DNA from: Streptomyces apocyni
Lineage (GTDB): Bacteria > Actinomycetota > Actinomycetes > Streptomycetales > Streptomycetaceae
Length of the DNA: 64,000 nucleotides
Reading direction: 5' to 3'
Assembly: GCF_009739465.1 (NCBI RefSeq)
Contig: NZ_WHOM01000040.1
Location: 1-64,000, forward strand
Under the pieces are notes generated by a model. The model did no database searches and was not told the DNA's origin. It saw only the letters and a list, made by a program, of their open reading frames with translations. A program made the translations under genes and the position numbers. This document shows, piece by piece, positions 55,433 through 64,000 of the stretch; within the stretch, counting starts at the first letter, position 1; every line of letters starts with the position of its first letter.

Positions 55433-58078
55433 GTGGACGACTACGCGGGACGGGTACTTGCCGACCGCTACCGCCTGCCGCTGCCGCCGTCCGACGCGTA
55501 CGAGTTCGCCGAGACCCGCGCCTTCGACACCTACAGCGGCCAGGAAGTCCTGGTCCGGCAGGTGCCGTTGCCCGAGGTCGTGGACGCGGAGGTGCTCGAC
55601 GGGGACCCGGGGGACTCCGGGGTGCCTCGCGCGGCTCCGGCGCCGCGGCGGGCCTCCGGGCGTACGACGCGCAGGCCGACCGACCCCGCCGTGCGGCGCG
55701 CGATCGAGGCCGCGCAGGCCGCCGCGCAGATTCCCGATCACCCGCGCCTTGACCAGGTCTTCGATGTGTTCGCCGAGGGCGGTTCGCTGTGGATCGTGAG
55801 CGAGGTGGTGGCGGCGCGGCCGTTGGCCGCGTTGCTCGCGGAGAAGCCGCTGTCGCCGTATCGGGCGGCGGAGGTCGCTTCCGATGTGCTGACCGCGCTG
55901 CGCGCGCTGCACGCGCACGGCTGGGTACACCGGAACATCACCGTGCGTACGGTCCTGGTCTGCGACGACGGCCGGGTGATGCTCACGGGGCTGGCCGCGG
56001 GCGCGGCGGAGGAGGCGCTGTGTGGCTACGACCCGGTGCCGGAGCCGCAGTTCGACGATGCGGCCCCTCCGGAGGCGGGTCCGGGTTCGGGACTGGGGTT
56101 GGGGTCGGGGCCGGGGCGGCCGGGACTGGGTGCGGGAGTGGGTCCGCAGGCGCGGCCGCCGTCGCCCAGTCGTGTGGCGGCCGCGCCTGCGGACCAGGGC
56201 ATATCCCGTACGGAGCCCGACTCCGGGGGCCGCGCGGAGCTGCCCGCGGGGGATGTACGGGCGGCCCGGGCCGGGGCGATCGCGGCGTACCGCGCCGGAG
56301 CGAAGGCGGCCGCGGCGGCGCGGCAGCCCTCGGGGCGGATCTCCGACCCGTACGGAGTCGGCGGTGGTCCGTCGAATGCCGCCACCGCGCCGGGGCAGCA
56401 GTCGGGTCAGCAGCCGGGTGACATCAGGGACTTCCGCGTAGGCCGCCTGCCGGGCGACAGCCCAGCCACGGGAGCCGGGCCCGGGTGGCACGGGGCGGTG
56501 CCGCGCGGAGCGGCGACGGCGCGCGGCGGGACGTCCGTGGAGGCGGCGGCGCCCGAGGCGGATGCCCAGCGCGAGACCGAGGAGGCCCACGAGGCCTACG
56601 GGGCCCACGAGGCCTACGAAGCCCAGGTCCAAGAGCAGGGCCAGGGTCAGGGCCGGAGCGAGGGGCAAGACACGCAGGGCTGGGACGCGTTGGTGGGGAA
56701 CGGGCAGGCGCGGCGCGGCCCCGCGACGCCGTTGGCGCTGGAGCGGGCGCGGCAGGCGCGGATGACCGTCGTCGGCGCCGTCACCGAGCGGTGGGCGCCC
56801 GAGCAGGCCGGTCCCGTACACGAGAACTGGCAGCTGGCCGCGCCGGTCGGACCCGCCACCGACCTCTGGGCGCTGGGCGCGCTGCTGTTCCGGGCGTTGC
56901 AGGGCCATGCCCCGTACCCCGAGGACAGTACGTACGAACTCGTCCAGCTGGTCTGCGCGGAGCCGCCCGCCTTCGCCGAGGAGTGCGGCCCGCTGCGGCC
57001 GGTCGTGGAGTCGTTGCTGCGCCAGGACCCCACCGAGCGGCCGGACTTCGAGGAGTTGCGCGGCTGGCTGCGTTCCCTGGTCAGGTCCGCGCCGGAGCCG
57101 GAGGCCGGGACGAACGTGGTGCCGCTCCCGGCGGTCGAGGCCAGCAAGCTGCCCGTCGTACGCCGTCGTGGCGAGCTGGTCCGCAGGCGCCGAAACGGTG
57201 ACGCGCACGGCCGCCACAAGAGGGGCAGGCTCAAGGAGAAGCCGGGCAAGAGGGAGAAGAGGGAGCGGCTCGACGAGCGGCCGCGAGGTCAGCGGACCCC
57301 GGGGCAGCGGGGCCCGCAGGGCCCGCGGAGTTCGCGGCGGCTGGGCCGCACCTTGCTCCTGCTGGTCCTGCTCGGAATGGCCGCGGCGATCGCGTACGCC
57401 ATGCTCTTCATGCCGAAGGCGGAGTCCCAGGGCTCGGGTGACGCGCGGAACGCGGGCGCCGGGCAGCCAGGCGGGGCCACGTCGGCGCCACCGTCCGATC
57501 CGGCCCCGGAGTCCCCGGGGCAGTCAGGCGAGCCAGCCGAGACGGGCAACGCCACGGACGGAAACAGCCCCACGGACAGTGCGACGGACAGCGCGACGCC
57601 GGACCCGCAGAGCAGCGTCCCTCAGGTCGCCGACGGCTTCGTGCTCCGTAAGGACCCGGAGGGCTTCGAGGTCGCCGTGGCCAGCGGCTGGTCCCGGCAG
57701 GGCAAGAACGGCGACAGCCAGGTCAGATACACCGGTGGTGACTTCGAGCTGACGGTCGTACCGGGCCGGGACAGCACCAGCGGCGACGGCAGCGACCCGC
57801 TGCGGTACCAGCGGGAGACGGAGCGCGAGCTACAGCCCTTCCGGGACTCGACCTGGTCCACCGCGACCGGACTGCGCAAGATCAACATCGGTGACCGGGT
57901 GATGGCCGAGGGGCAGTTCACCTGGCGGGAGTCGGGCGACGACGTGTACGTACGCAACCGCGCGATGATCGTCGACGGCCGCTACCACATCGTCATGGTC
58001 AAGGGTCCGGAGTCCGAGCGCGACGAGGTGACGCGGCTCTTCGAGCAGGCGTCGGATACCTACCGTCCGACGGGATGA
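55433..58078 (+). CDS. Membrane pseudokinase of the Ser/Thr kinase family
   Basis: 881 residues, GTG start with GGGGAGG upstream. Kinase-like N-lobe lacks a glycine loop and has R42 for the ATP lysine; the catalytic loop reads HRNITVRTVL (166-175) and DFG is replaced by TGL (185-187). About 240 Pro/Gly/Ala/Glu-rich residues then replace the activation segment before the C-lobe resumes (APVGPATDLWALGALLFRALQGHAPYPED). Helix about 641-661, then an extracellular Pro/Asp/Ser linker and a 150-residue domain (VADGFVLRKDPEGFEVAVASGW...). ATP-dependent phosphotransfer is not expected. Lies between active kinases. Confidence 0.93.
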   Translation: MDDYAGRVLADRYRLPLPPSDAYEFAETRAFDTYSGQEVLVRQVPLPEVVDAEVLDGDPGDSGVPRAAPAPRRASGRTTRRPTDPAVRRAIEAAQAAAQIPDHPRLDQVFDVFAEGGSLWIVSEVVAARPLAALLAEKPLSPYRAAEVASDVLTALRALHAHGWVHRNITVRTVLVCDDGRVMLTGLAAGAAEEALCGYDPVPEPQFDDAAPPEAGPGSGLGLGSGPGRPGLGAGVGPQARPPSPSRVAAAPADQGISRTEPDSGGRAELPAGDVRAARAGAIAAYRAGAKAAAAARQPSGRISDPYGVGGGPSNAATAPGQQSGQQPGDIRDFRVGRLPGDSPATGAGPGWHGAVPRGAATARGGTSVEAAAPEADAQRETEEAHEAYGAHEAYEAQVQEQGQGQGRSEGQDTQGWDALVGNGQARRGPATPLALERARQARMTVVGAVTERWAPEQAGPVHENWQLAAPVGPATDLWALGALLFRALQGHAPYPEDSTYELVQLVCAEPPAFAEECGPLRPVVESLLRQDPTERPDFEELRGWLRSLVRSAPEPEAGTNVVPLPAVEASKLPVVRRRGELVRRRRNGDAHGRHKRGRLKEKPGKREKRERLDERPRGQRTPGQRGPQGPRSSRRLGRTLLLLVLLGMAAAIAYAMLFMPKAESQGSGDARNAGAGQPGGATSAPPSDPAPESPGQSGEPAETGNATDGNSPTDSATDSATPDPQSSVPQVADGFVLRKDPEGFEVAVASGWSRQGKNGDSQVRYTGGDFELTVVPGRDSTSGDGSDPLRYQRETERELQPFRDSTWSTATGLRKINIGDRVMAEGQFTWRESGDDVYVRNRAMIVDGRYHIVMVKGPESERDEVTRLFEQASDTYRPTG

Positions 58079-58167
58079 GCGCACGGATCGGGATGAGCGC
58101 GCGGGTCCACGGGATGAGGGCGTGGGTCCACCGGATGGGGGCGTGGGTCCACGGGATGAGGGCGCTG
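58070..58167 (+). repeat. 21-bp tandem repeats spanning the pseudokinase stop codon
   Basis: Units GGGATGAGCGCGCGGGTCCAC (58091), GGGATGAGGGCGTGGGTCC-AC (58112), a CGGATGGGGG variant (58133) and a partial copy near 58153. The gene's own GGATGA is the founding copy. TGA recurs in frame at 58094, 58115 and 58157. Confidence 0.85.
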
Positions 58168-58202
58168 GCTGGACGGTACGCAGCAATGGGCATGATGAGT
58201 GC

Positions 58203-59543
58203 ATGACCAGTCATGGCGTCCATGGCCGCCTGATCGCGGGGCGCTACCGCCTGGCGGCCCCACTCGGCCGGGGCGGGATGGGTGTTGTCTGGCGTGCGAC
58301 GGACGAACTCCTCGGCCGTGAGGTGGCCGTCAAGGAACTGCACATAGAGGAGACGGTTCCGGCCGACGACGCCCGGCAGCACCGCGAGCGCACCCTGCGC
58401 GAGGCCCGCACCGTCGCCCAGGTCAGACACCCGCACGTGGTGGTCCTGCACGATGTCGTGGTCGACGACGGACATCCGTTCATCGTCATGGAGTTGATCG
58501 AGGGCGGTTCGCTGGCCGACCGGCTTGCCCGGCATGGACCGCTCACCGCCGTGGACGCGGCGGAACTGTGTCTGGCCCTGCTGGGCGCGTTACGGGAGGC
58601 GCATGCCAGCGGGGTGCTGCATCGCGACCTCAAGCCCAGCAATGTACTGCTGGAGGCGGGTACTGGCCGCGTGGTGCTCTCGGACTTCGGGATCGCGCAG
58701 GTCGCCGGATTCAGCACGCTCACCGAGAGCGGGTCGTTCGTCGGGTCGCCCGAGTACACCGCGCCGGAGCGGATCTCAGGCGGGCGGGCCGGACCCGCGT
58801 CCGACCTGTGGTCGCTCGGGGTGCTGCTGTGCACCGCGCTGAGTGGGCAGTCGCCCTTTCGCCGGGACTCGTTGGGCGCGGTGGTGCACGCCGTTCTGAT
58901 GGACGACGTACGGCCGCCGCCCGAGGCGGGGCCGCTGCTGCCTGTCGTACGGGGGCTGCTTGAGCGCGACCCGGACCGCAGGATCGATACGGCGCAGGCG
59001 GAGCGGCTGCTGCGGGCGTACGTGACGACGGCGAAGGGGGTGGTGGCGGGGGCGGTGGCCGGGGCGGTGATGGCTGGACGGGGCGGGGCCCCGGCGCCGA
59101 GTCGCTCCGCCCTGTCCAGCCGCTCAGCCCCGCCCGGCGGCCGGGCCCCGGCCGCCGCCCCGGCGCGGCGGTGGTCGCCGCTCCGGTTACTCGCCCCACT
59201 CGCCCGGACGCCAGGGTGGCCGCCCGTGCGGCTGACCCGCCGTCGTACGGTCCTGATCGCCGTCCTGGTGGCCGTCGTGGCCGCCGCGGGGATCTCCGCC
59301 GTGGCCCTGCTCATCGACCGTGGCCGCGACCGGGGCGAGGACCCCGGCCCCGGCGAGCGGACCCGCAGCGCCGCACCCCCGGCCCCGTTGACGTACGCGC
59401 GGGGCGGTCCCGAAACGTACGCGCGAGGCCCCGTCGCGCAGCTGAGGAAAGAGGCGAACCGCGGCAAAAGCGGCGTCCGGGGTCACGGGTCAGTGACCGG
59501 ACTGGAACTGGTGGCGCCCCGCGCGATAAAGATGGGCGCATGA
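58203..59543 (+). CDS. Receptor Ser/Thr protein kinase 2
   Basis: 446 residues from ATG (MTSHGVHGRLIAGRYRLAAPLGRGGMGVVW). K44 (VAVKEL), catalytic D142 (HRDLKPSN), DFG 161-163, APERISGG: all catalytic residues present. Helix about 349-371. The extracellular part is only about 75 residues, Arg/Gly/Pro-rich, with no folded sensor domain, unlike its neighbours. The stop overlaps the next kinase start (ATGA), so the two are translationally coupled. Confidence 0.94.
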   Translation: MTSHGVHGRLIAGRYRLAAPLGRGGMGVVWRATDELLGREVAVKELHIEETVPADDARQHRERTLREARTVAQVRHPHVVVLHDVVVDDGHPFIVMELIEGGSLADRLARHGPLTAVDAAELCLALLGALREAHASGVLHRDLKPSNVLLEAGTGRVVLSDFGIAQVAGFSTLTESGSFVGSPEYTAPERISGGRAGPASDLWSLGVLLCTALSGQSPFRRDSLGAVVHAVLMDDVRPPPEAGPLLPVVRGLLERDPDRRIDTAQAERLLRAYVTTAKGVVAGAVAGAVMAGRGGAPAPSRSALSSRSAPPGGRAPAAAPARRWSPLRLLAPLARTPGWPPVRLTRRRTVLIAVLVAVVAAAGISAVALLIDRGRDRGEDPGPGERTRSAAPPAPLTYARGGPETYARGPVAQLRKEANRGKSGVRGHGSVTGLELVAPRAIKMGA

Positions 59544-61321
59544 GCAATGACGGGGGATCTCCCTACGGCCCCAACGAGCCCACCAGCTTCACTTTGCGGC
59601 CGCCCCAGCCGCCGGGCGGCAACCACCCGTACGCGCAGCAGCCCGCTGGTCCCCAGCCCGTTGATCCCCAGCCAGGGCACCCCGCGCCGCACGCCGTTCC
59701 CACCCAGGTGGCTCAGCAGGCGCCCGTAGCCCCTCAGCCCCCCGCTCAGTCGTCCCCCGCTCAGTCACCCGCAGCCCCGCAGGACCCCGGAGCCGGGCGT
59801 CTGATCGCGGGCCGCTACCGCCTGCTGTCCAAGCTGGGACACGGCGGCATGGGTACCGTATGGCGCGCGAAGGACGAGACGGTGGACCGCGAGGTCGCGG
59901 TCAAGGAACCCCGCATCCCGGACCACCTTCCCGAACGCGAACGCGCCACCGCGTTCGAGCGCATGCGTCGCGAGGCCCGTGCCGCCGCCAGGCTCGACCA
60001 CCCGGCCGTGGTCAGCGTCCACGATGTCGCGGTCGAGGACGGCCAGCCGTGGATCGTCATGGAGTTCGTCCAGGGCCGCTCGATGGGCGCGGCCCTCCAG
60101 GAGGGCACCCTCGGCGTCCGCGAGGCCGCCCGGATCGGCCTTGAGGTGCTGAACGCGCTGGACGCCGCGCACCAGGCGGGCGTCCTGCACCGCGACGTCA
60201 AGCCCGACAACGTCATGCTCGGCCGTCACGACCGCGTCGTCCTCACCGACTTCGGTATCGCCCAGATCGCGGGCGAGACCAACCTCACGGACACCGGGTC
60301 GTTCATCGGCTCGCCCGAGTTCATCTCCCCGGAGCGGGTCCTGGGCCAGCGGCCTGGGCCCGCGAGTGACCTGTGGGCCCTGGGTGTGGTGCTGTACGCG
60401 GCCACCGAGGGCGTCTCGCCGTTCCGCCGCAGCAACCCGCCCGCGACGCTGCAGGCGGTACTCAACGCGACCCCGGCGGCCCCCGCCGCCGCGCAGGGGC
60501 CGCTGGCCGACGCGATCAACCAGCTCCTTGCCAAGGACCCCAGCCAGCGGCCGAACGCCGCGCAGGTCCGCCAGCTGCTCGAAGCGGCGGCGAACCCCCC
60601 GCAGCCCGTCCCCCAGCCCGCCACCCAGACCGTCCGCGCCCCGGGCGGCCGTGGCGACGGTGGCCGCAGCGGCATCTGGGTCGGGCGGAAGACCCTGCTG
60701 GCGGTCGGCGCGGCCGTGGTCGCGGTGGCGGTGGCCGTGGTGCTGGTCATCACCGATCCGTTCGCGTCCTCGACGTCCGAGGCCGACTCCTGGAAGGAGC
60801 GCTCGCCCAAGGGCTTCGGTGCGACGCTGGCGCTTCCCGAGCACTACCAGGAGCTGCCACGTAGCAGCTCCTCAAGTGACGAGCAGCGGGTCAACTATGC
60901 CGACCCCAGCGGGGCGATCGTGGTTGAGCTGGACGTCAACCGGAAGGCGGACGACAAGTTCGACCGGATTGCCAGCACCGCGTCCGCTCAAGCGAGCAAG
61001 GACCTGGAGGACATCAAGAGCGGCAGTACCAGCCTGATCAACGCGGTCAAGGACCCCGCCCCGGATGGTGAGTACACGCCGAACGTGCCGTTCCAGGGCG
61101 AGGAGAAGGCCGCCGAGAACCTCGTCACGTACGCGAACAGCAGGATCAGCCTCGACCCGGACAAGCCAGCCCCCCGCGAGACGCGCTTCTTCTACTACCG
61201 GAGCGACGAGGGCGACATGTACCGCGTGCGGATCGACTACCCGGGCAAGGGCGATTTCGCCGAGCGCGGCCGCGAGGTGGCGCAGTCGGTCCTCGACAAA
61301 CTGGAGATCGGCAAGGAGTGA
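59540..61321 (+). CDS. Receptor Ser/Thr protein kinase 3 with Pro-rich N-terminus
   Basis: 593 residues. Residues 1-85 are Pro/Gln/Ala-rich. Kinase domain about 90-355: GHGGMGTVW, K122 (VAVKEP), D219 (HRDVKPDN), DFG 237-239, SPERVLGQ. Helix about 385-404, then a folded extracellular domain of about 180 residues (SWKERSPKGFGATLALPEHYQEL...EIGKE) resembling those of the first kinase and the pseudokinase in opening motif and strand pattern. ATGA overlap with the previous gene. Followed by a hairpin terminator. Confidence 0.95.
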   Translation: MSNDGGSPYGPNEPTSFTLRPPQPPGGNHPYAQQPAGPQPVDPQPGHPAPHAVPTQVAQQAPVAPQPPAQSSPAQSPAAPQDPGAGRLIAGRYRLLSKLGHGGMGTVWRAKDETVDREVAVKEPRIPDHLPERERATAFERMRREARAAARLDHPAVVSVHDVAVEDGQPWIVMEFVQGRSMGAALQEGTLGVREAARIGLEVLNALDAAHQAGVLHRDVKPDNVMLGRHDRVVLTDFGIAQIAGETNLTDTGSFIGSPEFISPERVLGQRPGPASDLWALGVVLYAATEGVSPFRRSNPPATLQAVLNATPAAPAAAQGPLADAINQLLAKDPSQRPNAAQVRQLLEAAANPPQPVPQPATQTVRAPGGRGDGGRSGIWVGRKTLLAVGAAVVAVAVAVVLVITDPFASSTSEADSWKERSPKGFGATLALPEHYQELPRSSSSSDEQRVNYADPSGAIVVELDVNRKADDKFDRIASTASAQASKDLEDIKSGSTSLINAVKDPAPDGEYTPNVPFQGEEKAAENLVTYANSRISLDPDKPAPRETRFFYYRSDEGDMYRVRIDYPGKGDFAERGREVAQSVLDKLEIGKE

Positions 61322-61344
61322 GCTAGCGCACGGCTGCTGGGGAC

Positions 61345-61367
61345 AAGCCCCTGATCAGGGGCTTTGT
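61345..61367 (+). terminator. Terminator after the kinase cluster
   Basis: AAGCCCCT-GATC-AGGGGCTT hairpin, 8-bp stem with a palindromic loop, followed by TGT, 24 bp after the last kinase gene. Confidence 0.7.
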
Positions 61368-61423
61368 GCCAGTGATCGCTGGCGCGATGTGTGCGCGTGG
61401 TGTGCGCGTGGTGAAAGCCCGTT

Positions 61424-61461
61424 ACCGACGGGTACCCAAACGCCTGGCCTCCCCGTACGCT
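61424..61461 (+). promoter_or_regulatory. Promoter and possible operator of the succinate-semialdehyde dehydrogenase gene
   Basis: TACGCT (61456-61461) lies seven bases before the ATG and no ribosome site is present, so the transcript is probably leaderless. A TACC-GACG-GGTA inverted repeat lies near 61424-61435, around the -35, and may be a repressor site. Confidence 0.45.
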
Positions 61462-61468
61462 CACGCTC

Positions 61469-63130
61469 ATGACGGACTCCCAGGCCCCCTCCCCGGCCCT
61501 TGGTACGAACCGGCTCGACACGAACCCGCTCGGTACGAACTCGGTCGGTACGAACCCGCTCGCGCCCGCACCCGAAGGCGCCCGCACGGCGCCCGACGTG
61601 GTCACCCCCGAGCTGATCGCCCAGCTCACCCGGGACGTCGTGGGCTCGGGCCGTACCGCCAACCACACGCCGTTCACCGGGGAGAAGCTGGCGGACCTGC
61701 CCGAGTCCACACCGGATGACGTCGACCGGGCCTTCGAACGGGCCCGGGCCGCCCAGCGGGTGTGGGCCGCGACCCCCGTACGGAAGCGGGCCGCCGTCCT
61801 GCTCCGCTTCCATGACCTGGTCCTGGCCCGTCAGGCCGAGGTGCTCGACCTCATCCAGCTGGAGACCGGCAAGGCCCGGTTGCACGCGCACGAAGAGGTC
61901 CAGGCGGTCGCCGTTGCCGCCCGCCACTACGGCCGCAAGGCGCCCGCCTATCTGCACTCGCGCGGCCACACCGGCGTCGTACCGATGCTCACTAAGGTCG
62001 TCGAGAACCGCGTTCCGCGCGGCGTCGTCGGCCAGATCGCGCCATGGAACTATCCTCTGGAGCTCTCCGTCGGCGACGCCCTGCCCGCCTTCGTCGCGGG
62101 CAACGCCGTCGTGATGAAGCCCGACACGGAGACCTGCCTGACCGCGCTGTGGGCGCGCGACCTGCTGATCGAGGCCGGACTGCCCGCCGAGGTCTTCCAG
62201 GTGGTGCTGGGGGAGGGCCCGGTGGTCGGCCCCGAACTCGTCAAGCGTGCCGACTACGTGTCCTTCACCGGCTCGACCCGCACCGGCCGGGAGGTCGCCC
62301 AGGGGGCCGCGGCCCGGCTCGTCGGCGTCTCACTCGAACTCGGCGGCAAGAACGCCATGCTGGTGCTCCAGGACGCGGACATCGAGAAGGCCGCGGCGGG
62401 CGCGGTGCGCGCGTGCTTCTCCTCCGCGGGCCAGCTGTGCATCTCCATCGAGCGGCTGTACGTCCACGAGTCGATCGCCGACACCTTCGTGGAGCGCTTC
62501 GCGGCTCGTACGAAGGCGATGCGGCTCGGCAGGTCCCTGGCCTACGGCGCCGAGATGGGGTCGCTGGTCGGCGAGCGCCAGTTGGAGACCGTACGGCGGC
62601 ATGTCGACGAGGCCGTCGCGAAGGGCGCCACGCTGGTCGCGGGCGGGGTGGCCCGCCCGGATGTGGGTCCGTACTTCTATGAGCCGACGATCCTGGACGG
62701 CGTCGAGGCGCCGATGGCGGTCTGCACCGAGGAGACCTTCGGCCCGGTCGTCTCGATCTACCGCTTCACGGACGAGGACGAGGTCATCGAGCGGGCCAAC
62801 GCCACCCCGTACGGGCTGAACTCGTCGGTGTGGACGAAGGACGGGCGACGCGGCCGCGCGGTGGCCGCCCGGCTGCGTACCGGCACGGTGAACGTCAACG
62901 AGGGCTACGGGCCCGCGTACGGCAGTGTGCAGTCGCCCATGGGTGGCATGAAGGACTCGGGCCTCGGCCGTCGGCACGGCTCCGAGGGCATCCTCAAGTA
63001 CACCGAGGCGCAGACTGTGGCGCACCAGCGGGTGATGCCGCTGGCGCCGTCGTTCGGCATGGACGACGAGCAGTACGCGCGGCTGATGACCCGGAGCCTG
63101 CGTGCGATGAAGGCGCTACGCCTGCGCTGA
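61469..63130 (+). CDS. gabD2: NADP-dependent succinate-semialdehyde dehydrogenase-like enzyme
   Basis: 553 residues. ALDH motifs: VVGQIAPWNYPLELSVGDALPAFVAGNAVVMKP, FTGSTRTGREVAQ, VSLELGGKNAML (catalytic Glu), SSAGQLCISIERLYV (catalytic Cys), EETFGPVVSIYRF. Matches GabD2/SSADH of actinobacteria (family symbol by motif recall). Residues about 11-35 carry four copies of a 15-bp repeat giving G-T-N-x-L units, so this N-terminus is probably disordered. Oxidises succinate semialdehyde to succinate from GABA or similar substrates. Confidence 0.9.
   Translation: MTDSQAPSPALGTNRLDTNPLGTNSVGTNPLAPAPEGARTAPDVVTPELIAQLTRDVVGSGRTANHTPFTGEKLADLPESTPDDVDRAFERARAAQRVWAATPVRKRAAVLLRFHDLVLARQAEVLDLIQLETGKARLHAHEEVQAVAVAARHYGRKAPAYLHSRGHTGVVPMLTKVVENRVPRGVVGQIAPWNYPLELSVGDALPAFVAGNAVVMKPDTETCLTALWARDLLIEAGLPAEVFQVVLGEGPVVGPELVKRADYVSFTGSTRTGREVAQGAAARLVGVSLELGGKNAMLVLQDADIEKAAAGAVRACFSSAGQLCISIERLYVHESIADTFVERFAARTKAMRLGRSLAYGAEMGSLVGERQLETVRRHVDEAVAKGATLVAGGVARPDVGPYFYEPTILDGVEAPMAVCTEETFGPVVSIYRFTDEDEVIERANATPYGLNSSVWTKDGRRGRAVAARLRTGTVNVNEGYGPAYGSVQSPMGGMKDSGLGRRHGSEGILKYTEAQTVAHQRVMPLAPSFGMDDEQYARLMTRSLRAMKALRLR
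61502..61561 (+). repeat. 15-bp in-frame tandem repeat in gabD2
   Basis: Four near-identical copies of GGTACGAACCCGCTC encoding G-T-N-P-L-like units in the N-terminal extension. Confidence 0.9.
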
Positions 63131-63182
63131 CGGACCGTGCTCAGCTCAACCCGCTGACCTGCACTTTTCTCGGGAGGTACCG

Positions 63183-64000
63183 GTGTCACAGGACGAGTCT
63201 GCCCAAAACACGGGCTATGACTACGAGGGCGACGGCTACGAGGGCTACGACTACGACGTGATCGTGGTCGGCTCCGGCTTCGGCGGCGCGGTGTCCGCAC
63301 TCCGGTTGACGGAGAAGGGCTACCGGGTCGGCGTCCTGGAGGCCGGGCGGCGCTTCACGCGTGACTCGCTGCCGCGCAACTCCTGGGACCTGAAGAACTT
63401 CCTGTGGGCCCCGGCGCTGGGCCTGTTCGGCATCCAGCGCATCCATCTGCTGGGCAACGTCATGGTGTTGGCGGGCGCGGGGGTCGGCGGTGGCTCCCTC
63501 AACTACGCCAACACCCTCTACGTACCGCCCGCGGCGTTCTTCAACGACCCGCAGTGGAAGGACATCACGGACTGGCAGGACGAGCTGAAGCCGTACTACG
63601 ACCAGGCACAGCGGATGTTGGGCGTCCGCCTGAACCCGACCGTGACCGCGTCGGACGTCCATCTGAAGGCGGTCGCCCAGGCGATGGGCGTCGGCGACAC
63701 CTTCCATATGGCCCCGGTCGGGGTGTTCTTCGGTGACGGTGCGGACGCCGACGCCGACGCCGACGCCACGGGGGAGGCTACGAAGGTGGGTCCTGGTACC
63801 GAGGTCCCCGACCCGTACTTCGGCGGGGCGGGTCCGGCCCGCAGGGCCTGCACCGAGTGCGGCGAGTGTATGACCGGCTGCCGCCACGGCGCCAAGAACA
63901 CCCTGAACGAGAACTACCTGTACCTCGCACAACGAGCGGGCGCGATCGTCCACGCCATGACGCCGGTCGTCGCCGTCACCGAGGACTCCCGGGGCGGCTT
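63183..64000 (+). CDS. GMC/cholesterol-oxidase-type FAD oxidoreductase, 3'-truncated by window end
   Basis: At least 272 residues, continuing past the window; GTG start with GGGAGG upstream. After a Tyr/Asp/Glu-rich segment of about 25 residues comes FAD motif YDVIVVGSGFGGAVSALRLTEKGYRVGVLEAG, then GAGVGGGSLNYANTLYVPP, and CTECGECMTGCRHGAKNTLNENYL with four close cysteines. An Asp-Ala repeat lies in a loop. Family and gene order recall ChoD (Rv3409c), next to guaB2-guaB3 in mycobacteria. Substrate, steroid or other, cannot be told. Confidence 0.88.
   Translation, partial: MSQDESAQNTGYDYEGDGYEGYDYDVIVVGSGFGGAVSALRLTEKGYRVGVLEAGRRFTRDSLPRNSWDLKNFLWAPALGLFGIQRIHLLGNVMVLAGAGVGGGSLNYANTLYVPPAAFFNDPQWKDITDWQDELKPYYDQAQRMLGVRLNPTVTASDVHLKAVAQAMGVGDTFHMAPVGVFFGDGADADADADATGEATKVGPGTEVPDPYFGGAGPARRACTECGECMTGCRHGAKNTLNENYLYLAQRAGAIVHAMTPVVAVTEDSRGG

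Noticed and set aside
58070..58167. 21-bp repeats as a CRISPR array
   Set aside because: Units are contiguous and degenerate with no spacers and no cas genes.

Overview
The window is high-GC actinobacterial DNA, almost certainly from a Streptomyces chromosome. The evidence is the strong third-position GC bias, frequent GTG starts, the complete S10-spc-alpha ribosomal block without rpsD, WhiD and BldM next to each other with a sigma-BldN promoter, twin DasR-type boxes before a chitinase, and a cluster of membrane Ser/Thr kinases downstream of guaB. The gene order closely follows what I remember of the S. coelicolor region from rpsJ to the kinase cluster. That comparison is from memory, not a search.

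Layout. 1-1785: accessory edge with a secreted SapA-like protein, a vapBC toxin-antitoxin pair with an AT-rich palindromic operator, and a possible RelE-toxin relic. 1786-18605: translation superoperon rpsJ-rplC-rplD-rplW-rplB-rpsS-rplV-rpsC-rplP-rpmC-rpsQ / rplN-rplX-rplE-rpsN-rpsH-rplF-rplR-rpsE-rpmD-rplO / secY-adk / map / infA-rpmJ-rpsM-rpsK / rpoA-rplQ, broken by several strong hairpins. 18692-24413: truA, a membrane protein, rplM-rpsI, glmM and, convergent, coaA. 24548-33708: housekeeping genes acpS, nnrDE, alr, an alpha/beta hydrolase and the t6A genes tsaE, tsaB, rimI, tsaD, with small unknown genes. 33709-38610: DasR-type chitinase, a small metal-ribbon membrane protein, a methyltransferase and a deacetylase lipoprotein. 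38700-40948: CIRCE-controlled groES-groEL1. 41065-44476: short-chain dehydrogenase, multicopper oxidase, LysR regulator. 44554-49884: whiD, bldM, a MITE, sigD-like sigma factor, guaB, guaB3. 49952-53140: a nucleotide-sugar dehydrogenase lacking its catalytic cysteine, and glpD. 53379-61321: four kinase-type receptors, one of them a pseudokinase. 61469-64000: succinate-semialdehyde dehydrogenase and the start of a GMC oxidoreductase.

Functionally this is mostly essential core: ribosome, Sec export, start-methionine removal, cell-wall precursor enzymes (glmM, alr), cofactor activation (coaA, acpS), metabolite repair (nnrDE), t6A tRNA modification, chaperonin and GMP synthesis, with developmental regulators embedded in it.

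The most unusual observations are: (i) a membrane pseudokinase between active kinases, with similar-looking extracellular modules on three of the four receptors; (ii) a UDP-sugar dehydrogenase homologue with Ala in place of the catalytic Cys; (iii) a recurring pattern in which short tandem repeats start at or include a gene's own stop codon and run into the 3' untranslated region; (iv) a 228-bp MITE with CTAG target duplications between bldM and sigD; (v) a hairpin plus T-run between groES and groEL1; (vi) several probable leaderless genes. I did not find a clear-cut new defence or biosynthetic system; the kinase-pseudokinase cluster is the best candidate for undescribed mechanism.
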